Assembly (NCBI GenBank): GCA_030268105.1
Contig: BSDZ01000056.1
Location: 80,679 to 144,678, forward strand
Origin: Volvox africanus
Taxonomy: Eukaryota; Chlorophyta; Chlorophyceae; Chlamydomonadales; Volvocaceae
Reading direction: 5' to 3'
DNA length: 64,000 nt
Position numbers and translations under genes: made by a program. The notes under the pieces were generated by a model. The model made no database searches. It had not been told where the DNA came from and saw only the letters and a list, made by a program, of their open reading frames with translations. Positions 20,846 through 32,640 of this stretch are shown one piece after another (the stretch's first letter is position 1; every line of letters starts with the position of its first letter).

Positions 20846-20944
20846 TATCACTATTGTACTGACGATTTCCTTGCAGATGGTTCTTTCCATCTATGCAACC
20901 TGGGAAATAGCAACAAAATATGCCGTGTGAGGATTAATGATATG

Positions 20945-20945
<1 letters not shown>

Positions 20946-20995
<50 letters not shown>
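20946..20995. repeat. (CA)n microsatellite
   Basis: About 25 uninterrupted CA dinucleotides. Confidence 0.95.
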
Positions 20996-20996
<1 letters not shown>

Positions 20997-22480
20997 GGCA
21001 AGTGAACGTGCACGCCGCATGCCTGCACTAATTGGGAGTGCTTATTTTGCATCCCCAAACTCATCCATTTGCGCGCGAGGAGTGATTCGGGATGTTGGCA
21101 CACCATGTCGCGCCGCGCCACGTTGTGCTGCCCCACGTCACGCGAGCAAACTTCTAAATTCACAGAATTTGACATTTAAGCAGCGCAGCATATATACATA
21201 TTTATAGCCAATATTACTGATAGCTCACTTTAGCCAGGCCGCGGAATTTAAGAATCGAATAAAGGAGGTTCTTCAGCTTTAAAGATTCTGTCCGCCAGGC
21301 GCTGATCGCTTTGGCTGCCTCGTACAGTTAAATAAGAGTTTGAAATATGTCGATTTTACGTAGTCAGTTGCATTTATATATGCAAGAGAAGTCCACATTA
21401 CCAATGACCACAAACAAAGTAAAGAGCGAAGTAAAGCTTTCTATACTGAATGTCATAGGGACAAACCAGAGCTGGGACTGCTCCGGGACAAACGGAAATG
21501 GTCATTTTTGCGGGCACAGGGGCTTATCCAACACTGCACCCATTCTGGTCTTGTAACAAATATGTTCCCCTGGCTTGATAGTTAGAAGTGTACCTTAAAA
21601 TTGGGTCTGGGAAAATTGGGTCTTGAGGTGCATGGTGTTGGACCCTTAGCCTTTTCGAGCTCTTTGAGCAGTCTTGCTTACGTTTTGCCTAACCCAAGCA
21701 TTCATTTGTGCCTTTGATCTTGTCAAAAAAATGTAGTTAAGGTTTTTTAGACCAAAACAAGCTTATGAAGAAGAAATAGAACAAAATTCAAAATTATATA
21801 GAACATTAAGTAATAGACCAGAAGAAAGAACTGACCAAGTTATACGAAATTAAAAATGAGCTTTTACTAAGCGTTCCCAATATTTTGCATTGACGCCCAC
21901 ATCTATGCTGCGGTGATGTTGCCTACCCGTCACGCCCTACCCTAGACGGACCACATGTAGCCATTCCCGCCTTCGTTCGAAGGCCTCCAATCAGCCCCAG
22001 ATGCACAATAATCTTAACTCCAACTATCCAAACTTCCGAAGCCTACAGCTCCGAATCCTAAGCCCGTACCGACCGTTGCATGCCTCGCATCCGGGGTCTG
22101 AGTACAACATGTACAACATACAACTGATCGCTTAATAAATTATCAACTCCCCATATCTTCTGCCGGAAGCACAATGCAGAATTACCGAAAGTTCGAATAC
22201 GTAGGCCGATATACCGATATGCCGATAGTAGATGGAGGCGGGAGAGAGAGGAGTAGAGCCGCGAGAGAGGAGAAGGAAACATGGCGGAACGTGTGGCGCT
22301 TGCTACAACCCCCTGCTGCAAACCTCTCTCGGCAAAGTTGGAACGTAAGCCCGATCCTTCGTAATAAGCAGCATTCTCATCCAGTTCGAATAGAATTTAG
22401 CAAGAACAGCAACACAGGAAGGGATAGAATCCCAATCTCAATCTTGACTTTGTGCCTTCCTCATTATTACGCGGTTTTCA
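20996..22480. other. 1.5 kb without a recognisable gene; one AT-rich ORF fragment
   Basis: At 21737-21853 an AT-rich patch is open for 38 codons (RFFRPKQAYEEEIEQ, then RPEERTDQVIRN, stop). Its composition resembles the bacterial-like insert and not the local DNA. The rest gives only short frames without recognisable domains. Confidence 0.35.
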
Positions 22481-22550
22481 CTCTTACCGCGCAATCCGGC
22501 ACAACCGCCACGACCGCGCCGCGAAATAAAGACCATTCGTTTTCCAGGTC

Positions 22551-24727
22551 CTAATATGGCAGACAACGGCCGAAAGAAAAGCCCGGTATTGCATAGTACA
22601 TATCCTCGTACTGCTCGTCCATGGCATCCCACAGATCCGAGACGCTGCCATCGGTGTGAAGCCCCTGCAGCCGTATATCCGTGCAGGGCCGCGCATAAGC
22701 CTTAGGGTTTTATCATTTGTACAACGGTAGGAAATACAAAGATTTGATCCGTCGTAACAAGTCAACCAGATAATCAGGGCCAGGGCCAGGGCCAGGGCCA
22801 GGGCCAGGGCTAGCTCGGACGCCTAACCCGATAGGACACGAGTAGTAAGTTTGCTCCTCCCAAAGTGGAATACCAGGTCTCTTATCATCTTCCTTCCATC
22901 CATCCTTCCCGGTGCACCCTAGTAAGCACCTGGATTGCTGAGACCCACGGGTCCATGGCTTAGCATGCCCTCTGAGCCCCGCCCCATGAGCCCCACTCCC
23001 TACTCACCGGCCAGCACTAACACGGTGGGGGCAATGTCAATGTGCTGCGTCGTGGTAACCACCTTGGAGCCGGCAGCCAGACCCGGGCCCTGAGGCCAGG
23101 GACGACGGGTGGAGGGGTGAAGTCCAGGGATTTCTGTCACAAAAGGATAAGGGTTCTTGAGTATTAGGCTAGGAGGGCAAAGGACAGGCGGACGGAGGTT
23201 GGGACTACGATTTTAGGCGGGGGAGGCAGGGTTAAAGATGCAACAGAAAGGTGCGTGCAAGGATTTATGGCAAGGACGACGGAGGGCCTGGTTCTGGTGG
23301 CAGTGGTTGCCTCATGTTAAAGGAAGGAGGGGGCGATGATACGAAATCTACAATCTATAATCTATATTATTATACACCTATCCCCACCCCACCCACGCCC
23401 CTCCCACCTAACGCCACGACCATCTCTCATCCACAGCTCGCATGCACCTCAGCGGCACTCGGTGGATCTCCTCTAAGAAGGTCACATTTGCGGCCGTGAG
23501 GGGGTCTCGCGCCCGCAGCCACGCTGGCTTCCCACTAACCCCCGGGTCATTCTGGGCGGTCGTGGCAGTGCCGCTCCACTCAGCTCCTCCCACAGTGTCA
23601 GGCCGCAAGTAAATAAGGCCTACGCGTTTGGATGGTGGCTGGCGTCGTCCCCGGTAGGGAATGTGGAATCAATCGGGGCGTAAGCTAAGTAGCCGCCAAG
23701 GCCGTGCATAATCGTAGAAAGAAGAGCGATGGGAACCGTGATGATGTATACTATCGGTGTTGTTGGCGACAGCGAAGAGGTGCTGCGAGAGACGTTGGTA
23801 GATGCAAGCAAAAGTTAATGTATGAGTGCTTGCCCCCTCCCCCCGCATTCACCTGTGTATAGCGTGGTGTACCCAGCTTTCTGCAGCCAGGTGGGGAGCC
23901 ACTCGCGATCCAAATCCAGCGCACGGAATTTTGCAGAACCTCCTGTATGTGAGGAAGGGGTTGTGGGTTCGCGGGCCAGGGCCTCGGGGATGACGAATTT
24001 AATTTGTGGAAAAATGGTTTCCGCGGCCAGACGGCGAACCCCTTGGGGTGGCAAAAGAATGAATGGAAGAACGGAAGGACAGAACGAACTCGCTTTGTGG
24101 ACGGCCCAGAAAGGGGAGGGGTCTGCGGTGAGAACAGGAAGGTTGACTAGGAAGGATGATAGTGCCTAGAGTTGAAGGGATGCAGAGCCGCGGAGCGCGG
24201 AGGGCTGGCGGGTTTCAGTTGCTGTTGGGTCAAATGACAGTCATCCGTCCACCTCCGGGAGAGGGGTTGTCATCAATGGCCATTGGGGCGGCCTTTCCTT
24301 GTCTCCTGTCTCGCTCATAAATGTAAATCTGTGCTTAGAAAAAGGTGGTAATGAGAAACTCTTAAATATGTCTGGTTCCGGAGCATGACCTACACCAAAG
24401 CCCGGGTCCATGTTCGCTCCGCCAATTAACCTGACTGACGGTAATGACAAGGGGCCGCACGTCGCAATGTGGCTTCGAAGCCACCCGTCCACCCAGGAAT
24501 ACTTCTTCCATCGGGGGAGATCGGGTATTACCGTCTGAGGCTTACGATCGTATGCAGGCTAGTCGGGGACGGCAGGGTGGAACCTGTCATTTAAAACTTG
24601 GACGTACCGTGTGGTCCGAGCACGTCTGTGAAATTGGTATTGGGACTCAGCTGGCCGCGTTGGAGGCTGACCCGGGAAGGGCAGCAGATGGGAGTAGTGA
24701 CGAAATGGTTCGTAAAGGTGACACCTG
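22551..24727 (-). CDS. Arylsulfatase-like gene, spliced, incomplete or decaying
   Basis: Arylsulfatases remove sulfate esters from polysaccharides; in volvocine algae they are secreted. Recognisable exons in minus-strand order are as follows. 24724-24608: GVTFTNHFVTTPICCPSR, which holds the CxPSR signature whose Cys becomes formylglycine. 23942-23853: GGSAKFRALDLDREWLPTWL; these two join in phase over a 665-base intron with GTACGT donor and ATACAG acceptor, giving GPHGGSAKF. About 23600-23425: GKPAWL ... EEIHRVPLRCMRAVDE. 23133-23008: GPGLAAGSKVVTTTQHIDIA, bounded by GTGACAG acceptor and GTGAGT donor. About 22690-22551: LHTDGSVSDLWDAMD ... FSFGRCLPY, then TAG. The exon with the N-terminal metal-binding Asp residues, the part at 23780-23620 and the one after 23008 are not clearly found. 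GAGAGATGG after AVDE looks like a 2-base insertion (GAGATGG would restore DEMVVAL). Hence a diverged gene or a young pseudogene. Confidence 0.75.
22775..22812. repeat. Hexanucleotide repeat (AGGGCC)n
   Basis: About six units; it lies inside what would be an intron of the arylsulfatase-like gene. Confidence 0.9.
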
Positions 24728-25366
24728 GTTTGCAGCAACATCGGGACATAACCGAATAAGGAACCGATGCCTGCAGGAACTGACAGGAAGATTACCAACT
24801 TCCAACTACCAACCATTTTTACTTACCAGCTCAAAGAATCTTGAACAACATCGATGATTCAAGAAAATTTCTGAACATTCCTGGTCGCGTCGTCGTGCAC
24901 GAAAGTCGCACGTCGCCAAATGATTGATGGTCCGGTTACGATGCCCTTACCTCGGTCTCGCAAAAGCCGTTTCGTCGCCGGTACCGAGATTAATCTACAT
25001 CATCTACAAGGATAAGGATAGAGTTTGGACGCCGTGCTACAGATGCCGAATATGTGATGATACCCAGATACAGCATTACATTTAGAAATCGCTTCCTTTG
25101 AAATTTCTTTGGATTAAACGATTTATTTGACGGAAATTCTTACGTGGAAATTCTTTACTCGACGGAAGAAGTATTTCAAGATATGCTCATTTCATGCAAA
25201 GCATGACGTTGGTTGGCTTGGGGGCTGTTGCCGTTATTGAACAAAAGGGTAGAACAAAGGTGAGGGACGAGAGGGGACTCATGTTTTCTTCATGTAGCGC
25301 CTATCACCCTACACTTGCCGCCTTCCGCCCGACCGCTGCATTGTAGCACGGAGCTGAACTTGTCTG
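24728..25366. other. Upstream of arylsulfatase; no clear exon
   Basis: The first exon(s) of the minus-strand sulfatase should lie here. A strong donor-like GGTAAGTAAA occurs near 24822-24832 (minus strand), and a frame further upstream contains VHDDATRN, but it is interrupted by a stop and I cannot establish the DDQD metal site. Nothing else recognised. Confidence 0.35.
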
Positions 25367-25956
25367 CCGCGTCTGACTTCCTGCAATGGTAACTATGGAA
25401 ACGCCTGGCACTTGCACACAATTCTTGATTCAGGGAACTAAAGAAAATAAGTTCGAGACAAAAAGGCAAATAAAATTGTTCGATGCTCTTACGAGCAAGC
25501 CCAATCGGTGAAGCTGTCACGTCGGAAGCGCGATGGATCAACGGTGAACTGACAAGACTGTCGAAGCTCCCAAACCAACGATTTGATTGCATTTGCATAC
25601 TTGTGAGAATTAAATAATGGTTAAGTGTATATGATCTTTCGGGCAATTGTTCAATCCCAACCGTAATTGTTTTGCTGTTGCTTCATAAACGCGTGCGTGC
25701 AGCGGTTGACCAAGGAATCAGGGAGGTCGAACTTATCAAAGTCCACATCTACCAGCAGGCACCTAGAATACACACATTTATAGTCCGTGCTGCATTTTGC
25801 ATGGTATGAAAGGTTACAACATATCTCAAATTTCTCGTTTCTACCTTTCCAACATCCTGTTTCTGTCCTCTCGTGCGACTTAAAGACGTGCGTCTTGACA
25901 ACCGGCCTGGGCCGCCCCAACGTCCGCCTCCCGCTTTCATCAAAGTATGGCATCTA
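25367..25956. repeat. Dispersed repeat R1, copy 3
   Basis: The longest copy seen. It includes the left part shared with 13425-13588 and the right part shared with 371-429 (GGGCCGCCCCAACGTCCGCC). Differences from copy 1 are scattered substitutions and one-base indels. Confidence 0.75.
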
Positions 25957-26430
25957 CATGGCGTATTTCTCACCGACGACTGCATTCAGATGGCAACGAA
26001 GTGATCCGTCCTAGGGGCCGTTCTGCAGCACCGCACTCGGCGGCGTCTCCTGGTGGTGCTGTGCGCGGAGCGAGATCAAGTGCAGTACCACAACATGCCG
26101 CATTACCATCAAGTGAACGTGCAATTCTTATAGGGACCAACGGGGCGGCCAGCAAAGTGAGCGACATGCACGTACACGCAGAGTGGGTGCCCGTTGGCAG
26201 CTGCTGTTAGGTACCAACTGGATATCTTGGCTAGGGATTACGTCACGATCCGTTGTTGCGTGTATCCTCGAGAGGGATCGTCAAGCCGCGTAACGGACCT
26301 GATGGATGAGTCCCCTCAGGGAAGTACGTGAACGAATCCTCAGTGCACGATCTTCCCACATGCACATTGGGACCCTGACCCCGTGACCCGCCGCGCGCGT
26401 CAACACCCAGGGCACCTCCGCTGCTGACGT
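25957..26430. other. No recognisable gene
   Basis: Short GC-rich open frames only. It may contain upstream exons of the metalloprotease remnant that follows, but none could be recognised. Confidence 0.3.
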
Positions 26431-26974
26431 GAGAGCGTGCATTTTCACGAGCTGCAGCACAACATTGGTCTCCGCCACGCACACAGATGATCGTGTGAAA
26501 TGTGGTTGTGTTTGTTTGTGTGTACGTGCATACATTCATTCCTGACGAATCCCAATCAATACATGCCGCCATCCCGAACATTGTGCATCCATACCCACCG
26601 TCACCAGGACTGTGTACTGCTTGCCAGTGCTACACTGCACAGGCTTGAATTAGTGCGGCCTCTGGATTCTGTCCCGCACCTGCTCATCACCAAACACTAA
26701 TCGCTATCTGACACTACCGGCCACCCGCCCGCTGCCCCCTCTTACTCCTGTCATTACCACGACTTGGAGCGGTTTGCATGCAGGGGAGTTTGTGGAGTAC
26801 GACGACCCACCTGACCCCATGTTGATGCCAATGCGCAGCTCCCAGGCTGTTCGGTGCCACAACGCCCCAATCAATTGGCGCATCAACTGGGCGACAACGG
26901 TGCCCAATAATGGCAACCTCGGGCCCGGGAACTTCACCCTCGCCTCCAACCCCGTCGGTGGGCCCCTCGTCTAG
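26431..26974 (+). pseudogene. Gametolysin-like (peptidase M11) metalloprotease, two exon remnants
   Basis: The first piece (26431-26487) reads SVHFHELQHNIGLRHAHR: a full HExxHxxGxxH zinc site of the metzincin type in the form used by gametolysins, the volvocine extracellular-matrix and cell-wall proteases. The second piece begins after a TTGCATGCAG acceptor at 26784: EFVEYDDPPDPM ... VRCHNAPINWRINWA ... NNGNLGPGNFTL, matching the M11 block that follows the zinc site (Asp/Met turn, then Cys-x-Asn-Ala-Pro). The phase fits HA-G joined across an intron, but a GT donor directly after the HA codons is missing here (sequence GCACACAGATG). A TAG lies just before the GTGAGTAAG donor at the far end. 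Upstream exons were not found. It is either a decayed copy or a diverged gene with unusual splicing. Confidence 0.65.
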
Positions 26975-27904
26975 CGGTGAGTAAGAGCTACATATATACA
27001 CAGGCCCATGGCCTTCTGGCGGCAGTAGATGCGGACTGTATCAGTTCGTGGACTGCCTCTGACTGCAGCGTGCCACAACGGTCGCCACTTTTTGCCAAAC
27101 AGCGCGGCCACTCCCTGGGCTCCTGCAGCCGTCGCCGCCCCTTGTACCGCCCCATCAACAGCATTTATCCCCCTAGGTCGCGGCCGCTGTCGCCACCGCA
27201 TGCGTGCTGTCGTCCCCGCGTGCGTAATGTATGCCCCCGAAGCCGCGCTCCATTCATAGCATATGTTGGTAAAACCTTGTGCCCTATGGCTGGGCAGGGT
27301 CGTTCTGGATATGGTTGAGATCTCTAAAGTGGGGCTGAAGTATAGGTGGAGGTAGGGGTGGAGATGTAGACGTGAGTAGCACATATGGATTGAAATGTTA
27401 GCTGCCGTAGCAGAGCTTGCCAGTTGGGCGGAGCACATTCTGCATCCATCTGCATGTATGCACAAGCATGTACGAATATGCCACTGCACTGGTGCAGGCG
27501 GCATCCATATGCCTACCCATTTGTTGCCTCGACCGGGTGCCTCAGGAATTGATTCCTAGCAATCAGCATCACAATTGTACGGGCGAAAATAATCCAATGG
27601 AACGATTGAGCCAGTTTGAATACTTGTCGTTCAGATACGCTATAGATTCGAAGCTAGCATGAACACAGGCAAGGGCGTGTGTGTGGGTTATGTACATCTG
27701 GTTGGTCACACATGTGCAGAGGCTAAGGTTTCAGCATGCCCGTACATGTGGCAGGGTGGATTCCCGATGCGGATGGAGCTTGCTCTGGTGTTGGTTTTGC
27801 AGACATATACAATGAATCACTTCTGCGCTGTATGTTAGCACACCAGCTATGGACAGGCGGAAAGCAACTGCGTGGACTCATGCGTGTCGTTGAGCATTAG
27901 ACTA
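26975..27904. other. 0.9 kb without a recognisable gene
   Basis: Open frames of about 100 codons occur on both strands at 26977-27500 but are Arg/Pro/Ala-rich and overlap each other. None continues the M11 protease in a recognisable way. Confidence 0.3.
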
Positions 27905-29473
27905 CGTGTGTATCAGGCCTTGGCGCATGCTCTTTCACGCTTCGATGCCTTTGATTTTCCTTCAAACAGACTTATTATCGAACACGTTTCACTGGAAGAT
28001 AAGCGCGTGGAAGGGAGATGCCACGAGAGAACTGTGCGTGTGGGGGCGTTGACGCGCGGCGGGCAGCAGCTGGGGCGCAATCAGTTGGGGCTCAGCCATA
28101 TGGGCGCTTGCCAGGAGCCTCTTTGTCCGACACCATGGATCCGGCGCGATCCATGCACCCAGCGCACTTGTGAAGCGTATGGAGCTTGCTGTGTCGTTGA
28201 TTATGCAGTTTTATTCATTGTATATGCGCTGTATGCACAACGAGCTATGGGTAGCCGGAGATGAACCGTTCAAATAAATGCATGTTGGGCATTAGACTAC
28301 GTGTGTATGAGGCCGGATGGCCGTGTCTATTTATACATTGATCAGGACGTATTCACATACGGCTGGTAGAGGATGCCACGGCATGGGAACAGTGACATCC
28401 ACGACATTGTACGCCTGATGGCTGGTGCGTGCTCGTGCCTTCATGCATATCTAAGTTGTGGAGGGGCTGCGGGCTGAATGTGTGTGTATGTTTGTGTATG
28501 ATACGTTCACGTTCACTGTTTGGAAACTAGTTTGATAAGCCTCACCCCGCCGTTCGTATGGCCTATGGGTATGTGTTTATACCCCTTCACGTGATATATT
28601 GATGACGAGCATGTGAACCATGCAGCTGTGTTGACTGCATTACCGAGCTACTAGAGCTGTGTAAACATCTTGCCGTATCCGTTAATTGTGTAGGCGTGTA
28701 CTCAGACAGGAAGGGCGCAGAAAACTGAAACATAATGACATCTTGTCACACTGTAGGGGCTACGCAGCAAATATGGAATTATTGACGAGGGTCTGAGCTC
28801 AGGGTGTGTGTGGTTAAGAAAGTTACATGAAACACAAACAGAATTATGAAAGTACCAATCACGATATAGTACAAAACATAGGTATCAGAGTCTGCCCAAT
28901 TAAGGGTGGTATCGAAAGACACCGAATATGAATTCAAAGCCCCATATACATGTTTCGTGCCAGGGACAGGCAAAGTGTCCAAGGAATCTCCCAAGGATCC
29001 TGGATCGCGTGTTTCTGGGGTCGTAACCCTCCATGTGGTGGGGTTTCTTTACCTCGCACCCATTACTCCTCCATTGCACAAACAGGGACAATCAAGACGT
29101 CCCGGCCAAAGCCACTCCGGCGGCTAAGGCCCCCCTTTTGTCCCAGCCAAAGCCGCTCCGGCGGCTAAAGCCCGCTTCTTTTTGCCACTCGTTACACAAG
29201 CAAAGGACAATACGTCCCAGCCACAGCCGCCCTGGAGGCAGAGCCCCCGACCAGTCCACACCAGGGCATTAAATCTGCGTGGAAAGGGTTTGTTAGTCAG
29301 TAAGGACATGTCTAATTATTATCGTAAGAACTGAGCGACACAATAAAACAGGCAGGCCAAGTCCCACACTTACCTTCTGATGACTAACATTAAGCCCTGA
29401 TAAGATGCATGCAATCCCCCCTTTGTTTCCCTTGCTCCACCCCTCACTCCACATATTCCTTCGGCATGCGCAT

Positions 29474-30463
29474 CTAGTTGTTGTTCTCAAGTCTGCTATA
29501 TGCGACTTGCAAGTGTTCGAAGGCTTTGAAGGCCAACACCCTGTGTTGCCCACCGAGCAGGTGACGGTGTGGGTTCACCTGCCACCTGAGCCTGTCGTAC
29601 ACAGCCGTCCGTCCCTGGGTTTTGAACTTTTCCGGAGCAAGCTGGAAGATGAGACGGTCGCCAAGTGCCTCATCTTCCAGTTTGCTAAATGTGATCACCC
29701 ACTCAACCACATCCGCATTTGTAAGCCCCTCAGTGGGTATGACGACATGGCTCACGTGGCCCAACCCGTTATCCGCACTTTGGGTATCTCTGCTTTCGGC
29801 CACGTCCCTCTCGTTGCACACCACATTATCCGCACTTTGGGTATCTCCGCTTTCGGCCACGTCCCTCTCGTGGCACACCAAATTATCCGCACTTTGGGTA
29901 TCTCCGCTTTCGGCCACGTCCCTCTCGTGGCACACCACGTTATCCGCACTTTGGGTATCTCCGCTTTCGGCCACGTCCCTCTCGTGGCACACCACATTCT
30001 CCGCACTTTGGGTATCTCCGCTTTCGGCCACGTCCCTCTCGTGGCACACCACATTCTCCGCACTTTGGGTATCTCTGCTTTCGGCCACGTCCCTCTCGTG
30101 GCACACCACGTTATCTGCACTTTGGGTATCCCCGCTTTCAGCCACGTCCCTCTCGTGGCACACCACGTTATCTGCACTTTGGGTATCTCCGCTTTCGGCC
30201 ACGTCCCTCTCGTGGCACACCACGTTATCCGCACTTTGGGTATCTCCGCTTTCGGCCATGTGCCTCTCGTAGTTAACCTCACTCTCATAATTGCCGATAT
30301 GGACCACTGGCACCTCGTGGTCGATTTTGCTCTTGATGCTCTGCGCATCCTGGTGTTGGAACACAGACACCTCATAGTCAAACCCATCACTTTTGGTCCT
30401 ATTTTTCCAGTGCTGAACTTCATGGTCAGGCTCACTGACGTCTGCCTCGTTGGGTATCTCCAT
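29474..30463 (-). pseudogene. Repeat protein copy 4, N-terminal nonsense mutation
   Basis: Open for 329 codons from MEIPNEADVSEPDHE to the same J-like tail as copies 1 and 3. It carries only 9 repeat units, nearly all of the HERDVAESGDTQSADN type, which makes the array far more uniform than in the other copies. Upstream, where the other copies read GSQTVVPM, this one has TAG in place of CAG (near 30477), so the N-terminal part is cut off unless translation starts at the following Met. The C-terminal J-like tail is intact apart from one substitution (RTAVYDRL). It is either a pseudogene or a shortened variant. Confidence 0.5.
29760..30272. repeat. 57-bp tandem array, 9 units (copy 4)
   Basis: Nine 57-bp units, mostly with the GACGTG (Asp) form, whereas the other arrays mostly carry CACGTG (His). 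Confidence 0.95.
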
Positions 30464-31186
30464 AGGAACGACTGTCTAAGAACCCATAATCCAGCCAGAT
30501 ATTTGCTGCATGGACGGCAACCTAAGTTGCCAGCACAGCACCTTCGGCTGCAGATGCACCGCGGTCGAAGAGAGAAATATGGTCCTGCGGCAATGGGCAA
30601 AAAATTAATTTTCTGTGACTTAAAAAGGTTCAGGCTTTGACCTTGACCGTGAGGCGGCGGCGGCATCCCAATCACAAACAGCTACAACGCAAGGAAAGCT
30701 GCCCATATAGTTAATTTTTAATTAAGCTTAGCAATGACATCGGTGGAGTCAGCCACGAAAATTGGAAAAGGCTCGAGCGTACCTTGGGTAGAAGACCTCG
30801 AAGCATGTCCGCGCCAGGTAGAAGATTCCACTGAGCATGGCTTTTAGGACGGGCCTAGCGACACAGCTCATGGTATCCGAATCCACGCAAACAAGCAAGC
30901 CTATCCAAAGACCAGGTGTGCTTGCAGCTTAAGGCTGCGGTGTGCGTATGTTGAAAGTCAAGTTGGATAGAGATAGAGTGTGCAGAGCAGGTAGCAGTAA
31001 ACAACGTTGCATTTAAAACGCTGTAGTGAGAAAATGCGCACTGAACGGCCTAAGTAGCAAAAGTTTGATGAAAGTACGGCGGAGAGTGTACCTCCATCAT
31101 AATCTGCCCTGCCAGGGGCTTCTTTACATCTGTGAGAAATTTTGAGGTATTATGTTGCTTACGGAAAGCTTTCAATCAATCCACGG

Positions 31187-31390
31187 TCATGATGGCACAG
31201 GGAAGTTATGTGCATTCAGTACTAAGCTGGAATCACGGCCAGTAGCATCTGAGGACGACGCGAAGTTGAACCTCTTTTTAATAACTGAAACATGGGAAAT
31301 GACAGGGTCTATTACTGCATCTGAAAAGGGCAAACCATCTCCTGGCTTTCTGAGAACCACAATTCCGAAGCAAACTTGATACGAAGTCGC
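31187..31390 (-). other. Possible upstream exon of repeat protein copy 4
   Basis: The minus-strand frame reads VCFGIVVLRKPGDGLPFSDA, VIDPVISHVSVI, then FNFASSSDATGRDSSLVLNA and HNFPVPS before a stop. The second half is kept in all four gene flanks (for example minus 4110-4060). The first half exists only here, because the other copies break at the intervening word. It may be a native 5' exon of the family; no family match is known to me. Confidence 0.25.
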
Positions 31391-31706
31391 ACATGTACAT
31401 GGAAGTATATGAACTATAATCACATTACTGTAGACATAATACAGGACACAGAATAGAATACACATATGTTTTGTAGGTTCCTTTGGAAGGCTTAGGGTTA
31501 CTGCCCCGGGGAAGAACACTGCTTGCCAATACATACTGCCTTCCGCGCATGCATGGCGCCAGCATGATGCTCGATGTAAATTACATTACTCCAACGCGAT
31601 GAACACCCGGGATAGATCTCGCTCAGAACCTCGCTCTGGCAACCAGTCACCTTCGCGATGCCCACCCGTTCGTTGGAGCTTTGCGCCCCACCCTAGCTGA
31701 GACCTG

Positions 31707-32339
31707 TTATGGCTTCGTCCAACACCTCCGTCTACTGCCTCCCCTTGGTCCGTAGCCCTTCTGCCCGGTCGCCTGACAACTGCCGCACCCATTCACACCA
31801 TCCCCGCACATGCAGCCCGTCTGGCGAGCTAAAGAACGCATAATAGATTGGGGCATAACAAATTCACCACGCAACCAAATTTTGACACGAAACAATCCAA
31901 CAAACACGACGTGTTTTTTGTCCCGAGACACTCTGATTATGACTCCAGGGGGACACGTTGTGCTTAGGGCACACTGCCACAATAATTCAATGGTCAATGG
32001 TTGCACTTCATCCAGATGATGTAGATAGGTTGCAACCATCCAGATAGATCCTACATCTAGGGGGAAAACACCATCATTGGAACTTGCGCTTGGAATGAGC
32101 CTGCTTTGAGAATTATTTGAGAAATTATTCGGCGGAAGTTGTGGCCTGTTGTTGTACAGCGGTGGTGGGTTCAGGGCCCGCAGGACAAGAGTTGTGTCGG
32201 TCTTCTTGAAGACGGAACAAGGAGATGAACGTTTGGAAGTTGAGATAGCAGTTTGAAGATTGGGATGTACGAACACACTGTCATGGCACACTTCATGAAC
32301 GGTTGGGAAATGTGGTGTTTGGTCTGTAAAAATGTCCAA
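31707..32339 (-). CDS. Hypothetical ORF, 210 codons, Cys-rich end
   Basis: An open frame starting MDIFTDQTPHFPTVHEVCHD. The middle is Asn/Pro-rich and the last 70 residues (SRDKKHVVFVGLFRVKIWL ... CMCGDGVNGCGSC) are also encoded at 4474-4698 and 10875-11099. Those copies lack the first two thirds, so this may be the fuller form. The sequence near 32040-32100 is an inverted match of 14101-14160. No domain recognised; chance openness is possible. Confidence 0.3.
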   Translation of the reverse strand: MDIFTDQTPHFPTVHEVCHDSVFVHPNLQTAISTSKRSSPCSVFKKTDTTLVLRALNPPPLYNNRPQLPPNNFSNNSQSRLIPSASSNDGVFPLDVGSIWMVATYLHHLDEVQPLTIELLWQCALSTTCPPGVIIRVSRDKKHVVFVGLFRVKIWLRGEFVMPQSIMRSLARQTGCMCGDGVNGCGSCQATGQKGYGPRGGSRRRCWTKP

Positions 32340-32359
32340 TGGGAACGCTGCCTCGACTA

Positions 32360-32640
32360 AACCCTAAGCTTATTGGTTACAACTGGCCATATGCCGCCTA
32401 GATGGCCGCGCGGGTTGACGAACGAACGTTTACGGTATGTCGGTAGGTTGCTTGATGTAGATATGTTGCAACCTTTTAAGCCATGCAAGCTGCAGCAACG
32501 GACTCTTAATGTGTCTGTCCTAGATGCCTGCTCGTAGATTTGGACTTTGGATAGGTTGGCCCTCCCCGATTCCTTGATCAACCGCTGCACTCACGCGTTT
32601 AGGAAGCAACAGCAAAACAATTACGCTTGGGATTTAACGA
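32360..32640 (-). repeat. Dispersed repeat R1, inverted fragment
   Basis: The reverse complement of the central part of R1 (GTGAGTGCAGCGGTTGA, ACATCTACATCAAGCAACC), closest to the diverged piece at 13980-14100. CTAAACCCTAAGC at about 32347-32359 marks its edge, similar to the telomere-like tract at 13967. Confidence 0.6.

Larger units (their letters stand above)
27905..31279. repeat. Segmental duplication SD1, second copy
   Basis: Collinear with 430-4124. Compared with that copy it keeps 28000-28238 (lost there), has 9 instead of 19 units of the 57-bp repeat and lacks 9 bases near 30280. The similarity is lower than between the two SD2 copies, so this duplication is older. Confidence 0.85.
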
